Below the pieces are notes generated by a model that saw nothing but the letters and a program-made list of their open reading frames with translations, had not been told where the DNA came from and did not search any database. The position numbers were made by a program, and so were the translations under genes. This document shows, one piece after another, positions 34,401 to 46,630 of a stretch of DNA of 64,000 bases (its first letter is position 1; the number at the start of each line of letters is the position of its first letter). The stretch is taken from NCBI GenBank assembly GCA_905250075.1, contig CAJNOP010000004.1:993127-1057126 (forward strand), read 5' to 3'. Source of the stretch: Rotaria sp. Silwood1. Lineage: Eukaryota > Rotifera > Eurotatoria > Philodinida > Philodinidae.

Positions 34401-37400
34401 AAAAAAAAAACAAAAAAAATATTTTTTTGCTTTTGTTTTCCTTTTTGCTTTTGTTTTCTTAAATTAAATTTTTTGTTTTTTTTTTCTATCTATTTATATA
34501 AATAAAATAGGGCGAAATGAGTAATTCATCAAGTACACATTCATTAGCCAGTACAGGTGCTTCACGATTGCGTAGTGCTGTGAAAGAGTAAGAATTTCTT
34601 TTTTTCTTTTTTACTATGAGGTATAATAACATTTGCTTTAGAATTACTCCTAGACAAGGTCGAACAGTGATTAATGGTAGGTTAAGATGTTTTTTTATAT
34701 TTAGTTTCTTTTTAATAATATTTTTCAAATATTCTAGATAAACAACAATCACCAGGTGCTATTGCTCGATCATCTAGTGCTAATGAACTTGCTTTACGAA
34801 AGAAAAATAATTTAACAAGTAAGATATTCTCTTGGAAAGTTTCAGATTAATTTATTATGTTTATTTTAGATCTAACTACACCAACGGTTCAACAAACAAC
34901 TGGTAAGTTCTTATACATGAAAAAAAAACAGCAGAGACTTCAACCTTGAATTCTTAAGGAATTTGTAAGCTATAGCTTCGAATATAACTGATGCGGCAGA
35001 AAAATTTTCGATATTTGCAGACTAGATTCTTAGCAACTTTATTTTAAAACGAAATATATCGTCAAAGAGAGCGAACAAAATCCTACATATTCATCAAAAA
35101 CTCTATACGATCCGGACAATTTCTTGTCATAACGATTGATAGTTTTGAATTTTTTTCTATCTCATATATTGATCGATAGCGTTCCAAGCATAATAATCTA
35201 AAGTATTTAGATCTAGACTGTTTGACAGTCATTTTCTTTTTGCAGTCGATAAAGTCAGGAAAAATGTTATTTACACTAAGCTTGAAAAGCCTCGAGTGCA
35301 TGAGAGTGACCATTGTCTTGCTAAAACATGAATTTATCACCAAATAATCGTTTACATTCTGACAAAGCGAATATAGTTGTTTTGCTGATGTGTTTCATGT
35401 AGTTCAAAAATGATCGATTTTGTAACACCGTCATAGCATGCTTCAAGTCACGTCATGATTTGCCATAGGTATCTCGTTTTTGTATTAAATCCTTCACTTT
35501 TATCTCCTAGCCGCACACACTCGATCATTTTATTGATTAAATATGCTATCGATAGTGAAGTATTTGTTATCGATAAACACAATTTTTCGAATGGTGACTT
35601 TCGTCAAGGACCGACGAATCCAGTAGGCAAATGTAATTCATGCTTGTTTTTAACATCACTTAGTTTTGAATTGTTCATGATAACATTTTTTTTTTTGTTC
35701 TAACTGTTCTAATTACCTTAGATGAGTTTTTCAAATCGATTTCCGCCAAATACATTGATTTCCAGTGTTTCAGTTATTTAAGAATAATAAGCTGAAAATT
35801 TCTTCTGCAGCCTCGGTTAAATTAATATCCGCTGTTTTTCCTCTTTCGGATTTATAATTACTTGAATAATATAAAAATCAAAAAAATATAATTTAGGTCG
35901 ACCAAGATTTCTTGCTCAATCAGCAGCTACTACAACAAATACAAAAACACCTTCAATCAATTCTCGTCCTCCACATGTTGTTTCTCAATCACAACCTGGT
36001 AGTCGTTCAACATCACCAAATTCAATAAAATCATCACATTACTTATCATCTGCATTACGTACACCAACAAATGCACGATCACGAATACCAATTGGTTCAA
36101 GTGGTGGCTCAAGAATATCAAGTCGAGAATCAAGTCCAGGACGAACACGTATGTTTTATCATATGAGAATTTCTTTTTTTTTTCTTGATTCTCAAATAAG
36201 CATAAGAAAAAAAACGAATATTGAGAGATTTAAAAAAAACAAAAGAATAAATTTTTTCAGCGGTGACTGCTAGAGGTGGTGGTGGAAATAAACGTCGATT
36301 TGGACGTAAGTTTTATAGATGTATATGTTGTTCGTATGTTAACATCGTAGATATATTTCTTCTTATATTGTCTGTTTGATTCTATTAAATGGGAATTTTG
36401 TTAATTAGATGAAATTTATTTATTTATTTATTTTTGAAACAGGGCATTAATTTCATTTTTTAGGACCATATGGTTATCGAGCACCAGGAAGTGATTATGG
36501 TGAACATGTACGTCGTGTGAGTGGTGCTTGGGGTGCTGATAGTGGTGATGATGCATCAGAAACATCAAGTATATGTTCCGAAAGATCACTTGAAGTAACT
36601 GTTTAATCAAAAGACTTTTGTTTTTAATTTAATGCCTAAGTTATGTTTTATTAGGATATAGCTGATGTTTTACGTCGAATGCAAAGTAATGAATGGACTG
36701 AACGCAAAGAAAGTCTTGCTAGTTTATATCATATGATTCGTTCAGGTCGTGTATTTAGGTAAAATAAAAAAAAAAACTTTTGTCTTGTATTTTTTGTATT
36801 TAAATAAAAATTTCGAAATACTTTTTTTTTTTCGTTTAGTACTCATGAATTAAAACGTTTAACTGAATTATTAACAAAACGTTTTTATGATCCACATTCA
36901 CAAGTATTTACAGCATTTCTTGATGTTTTACCTGAATTTATAACAGCATATAAACGTGAATTAAATGAATGGCTTTATACATTATTAACACGTTTATTAA
37001 TACGTTTGGGTGCTCCTGATTTACTTGATTCAGTTTATAAAAAATTAAAAACATGTTTATCAATTGTTAATACATCATTTGATGTTCATGCACAATTTAC
37101 TGTACTTATTCGTTTTATTAATGATAATTCATCAGCACCAGGAATAAAAGCTAAAGAAATACTTTTAAGATATTTACAACAAATTATACAACAAATGGAA
37201 CCTGTTGATATAGCTAACAATGCAGATATTCGAATTGCTTTATCAAAAATTATTAATTGGTCAAGTGAACCAAAGAGTTTAGAAATGCGAAAGGTTTAAA
37301 TAGAAATTTTCAGGAATATAACAAGGAAATTGCTCTTTTCTTTTTAAGGCTGCTCAAGGTGTTGTTCTGGCTTTGTATAATCTCAATAGACCAGAATTTA

Positions 37401-40400
37401 CTTTAATGCTTACTGCTTTACCATCTACTTATCAAGTATGTATATATGTTTTTATGTTAATCAGATTATCTTTATTTATTCATTTTATTAAAAGTCTTTA
37501 TCTACAGATTAGGTTTGAATTGAAAATAGATAGACAAAATCCTTAACTAACGAGAAAATCTCTCTAAATGTCAAATCATTTATCGATTAATATGATGATA
37601 ATTTGATAATAATAAAAAAGTCTAAAATGGTTTAGTTTTCCGAACCTTTATTCTTGACATACCAAAATATTACTGAATTTTTTAACAAAAAGTTGTAGTC
37701 CGCATCAAGTCATATGCAAAATTGACTTTCGAGTTTCGAATTCAATCTATATAGGAACAAAGTTTATTATGAGATGAGTTGATTTTGTAACTAGTACCTT
37801 TTTTCTTAAAATCTGAACGTATGAACAGAATTTGCTTTTATACATGAGAGAATTTCAAATATTGAATGTCTCAGGATAAAACATATTAGAACACTTATAA
37901 TTTAACCAATGAATTAATTGCATTGAGAACTTTATTTGAGTAAAGTTTGAAGTCAAAAGGCGATTTTCCATGTGACTTAAAGAGATGATCACAGCTTTTC
38001 GTTGAAAAATCCTGTAAAATTTCGATATTTCAAGAACGAAGGTCTTGAAAAGCAAAACCATGAAAGATTTTTCTATTACTCATTAGTATTCATCAATTGA
38101 ACATAGTCTTAGTCGAAAAACGATTTGACACTCAAAGAGGTTCCCTTAAAAGATATAGAGAAATATTTTTAATATTGTACAACTTCTTTTAAGTAAATCC
38201 GGTTGGATTCAAAATTCTTTGGATTTAGAACTGACCCGACAGAGTCTTGCATCTATGGAAAGTATCATATAGTTTACAGTGAAATGAAAAAGTTTCTAAA
38301 GATAAGTTTTTTTGTTAATTCTGAAGAAATCGAAGAACATTCTCTATATCGTTTATAGTTTTCATTTGACTTGAAAAAAAGTGTTCCAAGATTGTTATTT
38401 GATTTCAATGTTCTTGGATTTTGTTAAGAGTAGCTACAAAAACCATTCATATATATATTCTTATTAAGTTTGATCATAATCAAACTTTTGAATATGTGGA
38501 TTGAAATGAGTTTGGTTAGATTACAAAAGATTCTTTTCTACTTTCTAATATATTTGATGCAAAACCAAGTTAAAGATTGATATTTTTTTTAATTAATTTG
38601 TTTTGTGATAATACTTTATATTTGTTATTATTTTTATTTTATTCAAGTTTTTTGTTTAATATAAGATGACATCGTAGACATACCGACAGATGAGTCTGAG
38701 ATAGACAAAAGAATGAAGAATATAAGAAATTAGTTTTATTTGAATAAATTAACATTCACATCAAAAACTGAGCGAAGTTTTTTTTTCGTTTGAAGTATAA
38801 GTTGCTTGTTATGAAAAGAAAAAAAAAGCAACTAATTGTTGTAGTTGTTCATGCATATGTTCCTATTTCACACGTTTCTTCAAGTTCACAAGTCTATCTT
38901 ATAATTTTTCAGCCATTATCAAGTTTGCATGTTACTCTATTCTTAAATCTTTGATAGATTCCGAAGTCGATGAATTTTCTCGTGTTAGAGACAGATAAAT
39001 GATGGTATCGAGGAAAATGCATAATAAATTAACAGTAATTTAATAGCTCGATGCCAATCTTCAGAAGGGTGTGAGTGTGAATCAAACGAAGATGAACGCT
39101 CTCACCTAGAACTAAAACTTCGTGTTAAATATGAACTTCTTGATGAAAAATTACAAAAACTTATGTCGGCTTGCCATGTCGTAACAAGAAACTTATACTT
39201 TACATGACCAAGAGCTGTATTCAATTTTTGATGTGAATATGAACTTATTCAAGTAAATCTAGTGTCTTATATATTTTGAATTTGTTTCTTCTGTCACGGT
39301 CAAATGTTGAGAGCTCATCTGTTGCGTCAGAAATAGCGTGATATCATCAGTCCTTGATATGTACACATATGATAAACCATGAATAGACATTTTTTTTATA
39401 AAGTGCACTAGACAGAGATGAAAGACAGATAGAAGAAAAAGTGCAGACGTATTTGTACAAGATAGACTATAACAGCACCTAGAACTGTAAAAACAATATT
39501 CAAGGTCAGCGTTGGGAGTAGATATGTGTGAAACCAGCTATATTGATCGCGATATCAACCTAGAGATAACTGTTTCAAAATCTATTCGTATCATATCAAA
39601 CATTATTCTTCTATCCTCATTTTTTTTTTACATTTATAACCGTTCAATTGTTCGATCATTTTTGACCATAAAGTTCAACAAACATTATATGCGTTTTTAG
39701 TACTCGTATTTCAATACAACTAGTCTTCGATCATAAGTGATCTGAGTCAATCATATTTTCTAAGAAAGAAAACGATCGTTAAACACAAGCACTAGAAAAC
39801 TAATATTGTCATCGTATAATAATATTTAACTTATTTAATTAAATATTATTTTTTCTAGGATGCAGCTGCAAAGATTCTTCGACCAAGTAATAGTATGCAA
39901 TCATCCATACATTCACAACAGGATAATAAGTAAAACAACACAAAAAACTATTCAATAAAATTTTCTAATTCGACATATTTATTTTTGTCTTTGTTAAGAT
40001 TTGATTTTCTTCAACGATCAAATAGTAATGGTTTAACATCTTCAATGACAAGTTCAATTCATTCAGATGTTCAAACTCCATCATATGCATCAGACATGCG
40101 TGTTTTAATGGAAAATATGCAAGCATTAAATATAAATCATCGACAAGATGATATATTATTATCAAGTTCAAGTTCATTAAAAGATAGTGGGTATCAAGGT
40201 AAAAAAAAAGCCATTGTTTTTCTTCTATTTTCTAATTATTTTTAAATCTTTTAGATATGCGTTCAAATGCAAGCCGACATTATACACCTCAAGCTTATCG
40301 TTCAAATCAATCTCAAAGCAATGTTACAGAAACGTCAGATGTATGTCCTTGTGTTTTTTTTGTGGTAATTTTATCTTTGTATTTCTTTTTTTTTTCTATT

Positions 40401-42360
40401 AATATTAAAGAGTATTCTTGATGCTGCTGATCGTCCAGCTGCAATAGATATAGCACTTAATATGGTAAATCAACCAACATTAGGAAAAGAACAACGTCAA
40501 CATGCATTACGTTGCATATTAAAATTTTCGAAATTAAATGATTCTGATACATGGAATTTAGCATTTAGTAAAACATTAAATATTTTAACACAAATTCTTG
40601 ATAATGAACAAGATGATATATTATACAAAGTTTATAGTCTTCGTATAATACGTGAATTATTAACACATCATACAAGTTTATTTATGAATTATATTGAATT
40701 AACTATATTTCGAATATTAAAAGCACAGAGTGACACAGAAAGTGAAGTAAGGAATAATAATTTGTCTTCTTTTTTTTCTTTCGTCAAATATCAACAAAAA
40801 TTATTTTTTTGTTTTTGAAGATAACTCGTTCAGCTGAACAAGCAGCTCATGCTGCAGCAGAATATTTACCAGCTGAAAATACTATTCGAGTACTTAAACC
40901 AATAATTGAACAAGCAAAATATCCAATGAATCAATCAGCTATTGCTATGTTACAAAAAACAATTGAATTAATGAATAAAGATACATGTACTGAACTGATG
41001 CCTGAAATGATTCCACCATTATTAACGGTAATTATTAAATTTTTTTTTGTTTGTTTGTTTTAAAATAATGAATAATATGAAATATTTAAATAAAAATACT
41101 AAGGCATGGGATACTCATTCCCATAATCTCACCGGTGGAGAAAGCGTAAGAATTGGTTTCTTTTCTTTTCTTTTTCATACAATTGCTCTGTTTTTGTATT
41201 CCTGCCTTTGCATGTGATATACATGTATATGATCAATGCTATAAGATTGATTTGAAATTTATTATGAATATAAATAATTCTTTTCATTTTTCCTTTTTTT
41301 TTTAATTTTAGTCATGGGATAGTGAAACATCAAGTGTACGAAAAGCAGCAGTTTTTTGTTTGGTTTCAATTTATTTAGTTGTTGGTGATAGTCTTCGTAC
41401 TCATTTGCATAAATTAAGTGCAAGCAAGGTAAAAATCAAACTAAAACAAAAAAAAAACATTAGTTTTGTTAGAGCTTTACTATTGAGTAAACTTTGAGAT
41501 AATCGTACGATTTATTTTAATATAGTCTCCATTTTCAAGAAACGTTTTGGTAAGATAATACCAAGATCTACAATTTATTTTTCTTTCGCTGCTTACTTCT
41601 ATATTGCTTTATTCATTATTGTTCTGATTGATATTATTTTGATTGATAAGAAACAATATTATGATACAAGGTCTTCTTCATTGATTGGTTTTTAATATGG
41701 CATTTAATTGATTTGAAATGTTGAGTTTCATTTAAGAATATGTTGAAGAATGAATTATATGAATTTCTTGGATAGAAATTTCTTTCTTTCTTTTTTAATC
41801 TAGTTCATGTTTTATTAAAATACTTTAAAATATTAAATAAAGATTTCGTATTTCAACGATCGAGAATATATATAATCATGCTTTTGAATTTTGATGACCA
41901 TAGTCCATCGGATCCAAAAACTTTGGATCTGACTGAACCATATTTTCATACTCTCAATGAAAATTTCTAATAGGAATTTAATAGTCGCCTCGAAGCTATG
42001 GAATACTTTTTTTCCGGTTTATTGTGTTCGGTGACTTACACGTCCAACATATATCTCGAACGACGAGAGCCCCTCAGGTCTAAAATATTCAGACCCGGTT
42101 CCGACGGACTCTATTGACAAATAGTCAACATTGAAATCTAAACTATTTTCATCGATCGTTATCAGTAATATTCTATATGCTAAAATGAATGAAATGAAAA
42201 TTATTTTTTTATTTTTTTATTTATGTAAAATAATTTTAATTTGTTTTCTTTTAAGCTCAAATTATTGAATGTTTACATTTCAAAAGCTCAACAGCAAACA
42301 AGTAATACAAGCAATTTAGAAAAATCATCAACAATAAGTATGAATAGCAACAAAATTTAA
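28421..42360 (+). CDS. CLASP: CLASP, microtubule plus-end stabilising TOG protein, 32 exons
   Basis: CLASPs bind microtubules and EB proteins, suppress catastrophe and act at the cell cortex and kinetochores. Thirty-two exons join in phase to 1,393 aa: 28421-28624, 28678-28759, 28832-28875, 28936-28992, 29056-29150, 30946-31021, 31090-31187, 31282-31388, 32796-32918, 33008-33100, 33465-33532, 33600-33692, 33751-34103, 34166-34391, 34511-34587, 34642-34676, 34738-34818, 34870-34902, 35897-36148, 36261-36305, 36464-36594, 36655-36758, 36840-37293, 37349-37435, 39859-39929, 39999-40198, 40255-40340, 40411-40746, 40821-41027, 41104-41145, 41312-41428, 42256-42360. In order: TOG1 (exons 1-8), a Ser/Arg-rich linker with SGIPRP, TOG2 (exons 11-14), a basic Ser-rich region with SRIP, TOG3 (exons 22-24), a linker, and the C-terminal TOG-like domain ending KLLNVYISKAQ. 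SxIP-type motifs bind EB proteins. Long introns at 29151-30945, 34903-35896 and 37436-39858 hold no recognisable gene apart from the alternative first exon noted separately. Confidence 0.95.
30660..30811 (+). promoter_or_regulatory. Candidate internal CLASP promoter and first exon (1b)
   Basis: TATATATAAAAG at 30660-30671 lies about 105 bases before ATG 30774, which begins MRRTYSTQIINE and ends at a GTAAGT donor after 30811. Its phase is the same as CLASP exon 5, so it splices in frame to exon 6 (30946). The product would lack most of TOG1. Alternative short-N-terminus CLASP isoforms are known in vertebrates. Confidence 0.55.
32111..32258 (+). CDS. Candidate alternative CLASP first exon (1c)
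   Basis: ATG 32111 opens a 49-codon frame, MDPSLLEQFLG..., acidic in the middle, ending at a phase-1 GT donor after 32258. Exon 8 of the long form ends in the same phase, so 1c joins in frame to the exon at 32796 and would give a CLASP lacking TOG1. Poly-pyrimidine and TATATA-rich sequence precedes it. This is a prediction from phase and coding flavour. Confidence 0.5.
32649..32691 (+). CDS. Candidate alternative CLASP first exon (1d)
   Basis: ATG 32649 gives MVPITDVMFLASKP and a GTAAGA donor after 32691, also phase 1, joining in frame to 32796. It cannot be an internal exon in the long form because that reading meets a stop. It is short, so less certain than 1b and 1c. Confidence 0.35.
33008..33100 (+). 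CDS. CLASP cassette exon carrying an SxIP-type motif
   Basis: This 93 bp exon is phase 1 on both sides, so it can be skipped without a frame change. It encodes a Ser/Arg-rich stretch with SSSGIPRPYTS. S-G-I-P followed by Arg fits the EB-binding SxIP consensus. The acceptor GATACAG and donor GGAG|GTATTC are acceptable but not strong. Confidence 0.55.
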
Positions 42361-42838
42361 TAAAAATGGATTCTCATTTTCATGTCTTTTATATGTACAT
42401 AGAGAGTTAGACTTTTTACCTTTATTCTTAACTTAATTGTGTTTGTCTATGTATGTGTGAATGTGTGTGTGTGTGTGTGCGTATTGAAAAACAAAAGAAA
42501 AACAAATGTGAATGATTATGATGATGATGATAATGATCTTTTTCTTTTATTTCATTTATCGTTTACAAATGTAGAAATTTGATCATTATTCATTTCTTTT
42601 TTTTTCTATAGATGATTCAATATTATTATCATTATTATTATTCTTATTGTTGTTGTTGTTGCTTGTTGTATGTTCTTTCTTTCACTATTTCTTTGTTCTT
42701 CTTCTACTTTTTCTCTTTGTTCAAACAAATCCTTATTATTTTTTTTTTCTTGTCTTCTTGAACACAACTATAAAAAGGAAAATAAATAAGTTAACACAAA
42801 AGAAAAAAAAAACACATATTGCTAATTTGTTTTTGCCA
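42361..42838. other. CLASP 3' region with a TG microsatellite
   Basis: A (TG)9 run lies at 42462-42479, followed by ATG/ATT-type triplet repeats (about 42510-42660) and A/T-rich sequence. No further exon is visible. It would contain the 3' UTRs of CLASP and of the convergent ubiquitin-like gene. Confidence 0.5.
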
Positions 42839-43117
42839 TTATGAACATCGATATAAATAAAGTGTTGAACCTTCAGGTATACCAAGTGAACGAAGTGAAC
42901 AAAATTGATGACAATCAATACGTTGTTGACCAAAACATAACATCATTTCATATTGTGGAATACATAATGCACGTTGTAAACCATAAAGTATATCAAGTAT
43001 ACGTGCATCACTATCACTACGTATTCGTACTTCATAGCAACATCCTTCATAGGAAACATAAACTATTGTTGCTTGAGAATTATTATTGTTACTATTAGTA
43101 TATGACACGGGCATCAT
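42839..43117 (-). CDS. Small ubiquitin-like protein, 92 aa
   Basis: A single-exon minus-strand frame starting MMPVSYTNSN. After a short Asn-rich leader, the pattern fits a ubiquitin fold: a first strand pair (ATIVYVSYEGCCYEVRI), a helix (ARILDILYGLQRALCI), a third strand with a turn (YEMMLCFGQQRID), and the closing CSLRSLGIPEGSTLYLYR, like the SLxxLGIxxGSxLxL of ubiquitin-like domains. There is no C-terminal Gly-Gly, so conjugation is not expected. Cys content is high (7). Its coding-like codon pattern is much better than that of the overlapping plus-strand frame. It lies convergent to CLASP, 480 bp away. Function unknown. Confidence 0.6.
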   Translation of the reverse strand: MMPVSYTNSNNNNSQATIVYVSYEGCCYEVRIRSDSDARILDILYGLQRALCIPQYEMMLCFGQQRIDCHQFCSLRSLGIPEGSTLYLYRCS

Positions 43118-45486
43118 ATTTATTTTGATTCGATTGCAAAATTTAAGAAAAAAAAAAAACTTATATGACAAAATGAAAAATATTCAAAGATAATGACGTA
43201 GGAGTAATTATAGGCGGGTGAGATTTTTGTATGTATGTATTTATATATATATATGACGAAAAAAATCAAAATAAACAAAATTGGCGCTTGATCGGAAATA
43301 CAGAAAAAGCATCTGTATTATCTATTCCATGAATGATTCGTTAAGGAAATATGCACGGATGCATACAAGCACAGTACTTAGACCAACAAAAGAAAGTCGT
43401 TAAAATGCTTTCGATCATGAAATAATTAGAATATTAACAACGCATGATCTATCTGAAATAATGATCAACATCAAAAATAAGAATTTTGTTTTTTTTTTTA
43501 TTCACTAAATGAGTACGTATGAGTGGGTTGTATGTCGATTTATGGATGAAAAACTAAAAAGCAAAAATATCATATTGTCCTATCCATATATAATTGTCTT
43601 TGACTAACAGATGGTATTATTATTAATTTCGCGGAGTGAATAAATAGAAAATGTAAATATCATTATCATATCAAATTGATGATCGTAATCGAAGACAACT
43701 TTTCTACTAAGTAATAATATACAATTGTATATTGTGAGAATTAGGTTTGATTTTATCTGCAAGATAAAAACAGATGTTAAGTATGTAAACATTTTCTTCA
43801 GTAAACAACATCACTATATTATTCATGTAAAAAAACAATGGTTTTATCATCTGATATTAACTGTTATACGTCTTTCATATTGATGATAATTAATTGTTGA
43901 AAACATTGTCTAATATTCGCGCGTAATAGTTTGAACAGAACTGATGATTATTGTTGACGCGTCAGATCAGACTATAGCTAATTGACAGTAGGCTCATGTA
44001 AATTGTAGCTGTATTTTGAGGCTAACTCGAATATTTTCGATGTAAATTTGATTCTGCTCAATTCAAAAATTAATATTAAAATCAGACAATGTCTTTACAT
44101 TTTACCTTTGAGATTAGACCCATCGATTTCTCTTTCAGCCATGCATTATATTTGTTTTGAATTAATTAATGCACTGTAATTTCTTTATTCTAGTTGACAG
44201 TATCTTGCTGATAATATTTCACTTATTTTTATTCAGATTGGCTCATTAAAAAAAGGGTGTCTGTCAACAAATTTTCTCATACTCAGGAAAATAGTTTGAA
44301 GACACATTTTCTATTTTTGTCTCAACTGAAAAGAAAACAATTATTCATAAGTCCGGCAAACTTTGGTTTAGTAGTAATTAGTTTTCGCTTTACTATATAT
44401 AGCTGTAGAATACACGTAAGGTTAAGACATTAGCATAAGCAATATTCGTAGTATGCAGTTGCGTGACAAAAATGGTTTTATTTTTATTTTTTTTGTTAAA
44501 TATATTTCATTAAACAAAGAATTTTTTTGATCAAATCTAGAAAAAAAGAACAGAAAAGATTAACATATATTTTGAACACTTGTATAATCTATTATTTTTT
44601 GTTATTATTATGATTTTGATGCATGATAATAAGATTCTTTTTTTTTTTTACTAGCAGATTTAATTTAAATAATATTCAACAGATAGAATACAAATATCTG
44701 ATTAGTTTACAAACTATTTAGTAAAAATATTCATCCAAGAAGTCATATTAAACATAATGATCATCTTTTTTTGCTATTGTCTTTATATATTTATCTGTAT
44801 TACGTTCTTACATCTGGATGAGAATTCATCTATTCTGTTTTTTGATCAAAATGAAAATTAGATATATTGAGTGCAAATTATTTCTTGTATGAACAATATA
44901 TTCGTTTATTATGTCCGTAAAGTAGATTTTAAATAAGACAATAAAAGTATCAAATAAATCAGTTTTTTTTTCGTAAATATTTTATTTTTGCTGTGAATAG
45001 AATTGCAAATAATAGTAATTGCCACATACCGATCAGCGGAAAAAAAGCTTTTACTAAGGCGGAGATTGGTAGGAAGAGAGAATAAAAGAGAGAGAGAGAG
45101 AGACAGAGAAGAACTGAGAAAATCTCTAGTATTTCTCTTTGTCTCTCTTTCTCTTTTCCTTTAGCTTTCGTTAATGCCATTCATTCACCTCTTATACACG
45201 CAAAACGACACATACTCTTCATGGGATGTATTTTTTTACACATAAGTTCATAGGATTGAAATGAAAATTTTCTTCCACAAAATCTTGAAGAACATCATGT
45301 TGACAAAATTATGTTCTCCAATATCGATTAGACGAGAGAAAGATTGAGTATTTTCTTTTCGTCTTTAAAACATTCTTTATATTTATATACATATAGATTA
45401 TTTTGATGAGAGCTCGTTTTAGATTGATCTTTACTCCTTATTTCGTCATCTTCATCTTTTCTTCTTCTTCATTGTCAATCAACAAC
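43118..45486. other. Non-coding gap with a GA microsatellite
   Basis: No gene recognised. A short (AG)n tract lies at about 45087-45103. A minus-strand frame over 44959-45180 is low-complexity and discounted. A TATA-like TTATATTTATATAC near 45377-45390, about 100 bases before the neuropeptide ATG, could serve as its promoter. Confidence 0.4.
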
Positions 45487-46630
45487 ATGAAGCTATACGT
45501 CTTTATATTTGCTGTCTTGATGATTTTGGTACAAACAATCTTTAGTCAAGCTACACTCACGCAGAGTTTTTTGGACAACAACAACCTTAAACGGTAAGTC
45601 TGTACTAAAAACTATAGAGACTACCTATGTGTGCGCCAAGCTTCCGTTTTATTCATTGTCACATAGTGTTTCCGCTTAATGACATGATAGCCTTCCTTTG
45701 TTCGTTGTCTTTCTATGTTTCATTTCGTACTTTAATTCGAATTGTCATATACATTTACCGAATCCTCCCATCGCCTGTTAGTTACTATATAATCGAATCA
45801 ACTTTCTTTTTTTTTTTGCTTTGTTAAAATTGAAGAGAACAAGACATATTTGTTCTAAGTTCAAAGACACAATAAATATTATTTTACATGACGTGATCAA
45901 TTGTTCAATTTACCTCTCTGGTCTCAACGCTCATAAATCATTTTAGATATTGTATGCGTATAATGTTTACATTATGACATGAGAATTTTTCCTATGACAT
46001 ACTGTGTCGAATAAAAAAACTCAAAATAATGTCAATTTTTAAAGAGAATTTCTATTTAAAATGGAATAATGTAAATCAAATATATATATATATATATATT
46101 CATAATTTTGTTGTCCGATGAAAATGATATTGACAAACGGAAGTCCATGTCATTACGCATGGATTTATAAACATTGGCAACTAAAATGTAAAAAACTTTT
46201 GCCCTGTCTTGTTGTCGTGTCTAATAAATAAATACCATAAAAAAAAAAAAAAAACAAGATTTTCTTCAATGCCAATGTTACCGATTAGAATCATGAATTT
46301 TAATTGTTTGTTTATTTTTGTTCGTAGTATGAGCAGTGCGTGGGGTAAACGAATGTCATCGGCTTGGGGAAAACGTATGTCATCAGCATGGGGAAAACGA
46401 GCTGAAAGTGATAGTGATGAACATTACAATCATCTTCTGCGAGAACTTTATCATCAAGCTCGTCTTAGTAAATATGATCATCCTCGATATCCAATCGACA
46501 ATGAAGGTAAAAATATGATTTTAATTCCTATTAAATATTTCTATATCATTCTTTAGTTTATGAACAATTCTTAGCACAGCGTACAGCATCAAACAATGAC
46601 GACGAAGCTGCACCACAAAATATGTCATGA
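45487..46630 (+). CDS. Neuropeptide precursor with three MSSAWGKR repeats
   Basis: Three exons (45487-45593, 46328-46506, 46557-46630) give a 119 aa prepropeptide. Residues 1-20 are a signal peptide (MKLYVFIFAVLMILVQTIFS). A short spacer ends in Lys35-Arg36, followed by three identical MSSAWGKR units (37-60). GKR is the classic amidation and cleavage signal, so the expected product is MSSAW-amide, three copies per precursor. An acidic C-terminal propeptide follows. The three DNA copies differ at synonymous sites, so peptide sequence appears conserved by selection rather than by very recent duplication. ATG 45487 is preferred for its signal peptide, although an in-frame ATG exists at 45406. 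The peptide has only one Trp, so it is not the W(X)6W-amide (MIP/allatostatin B) type. I cannot place it in a named family. Confidence 0.85.

Noticed and set aside
42841-43098. Plus-strand frame overlapping the ubiquitin-like gene
   Set aside because: It is the shadow of the minus-strand frame, rich in His/Val/Tyr with no domain pattern.
44959-45180. Minus-strand hydrophobic frame near the GA repeat
   Set aside because: The translation arises from the GA/CT microsatellite and lacks protein-like composition.
46328-46400. MIP/allatostatin B assignment for the Trp-amide peptide
   Set aside because: That family has two Trp residues separated by six or so positions; MSSAW-amide has one.
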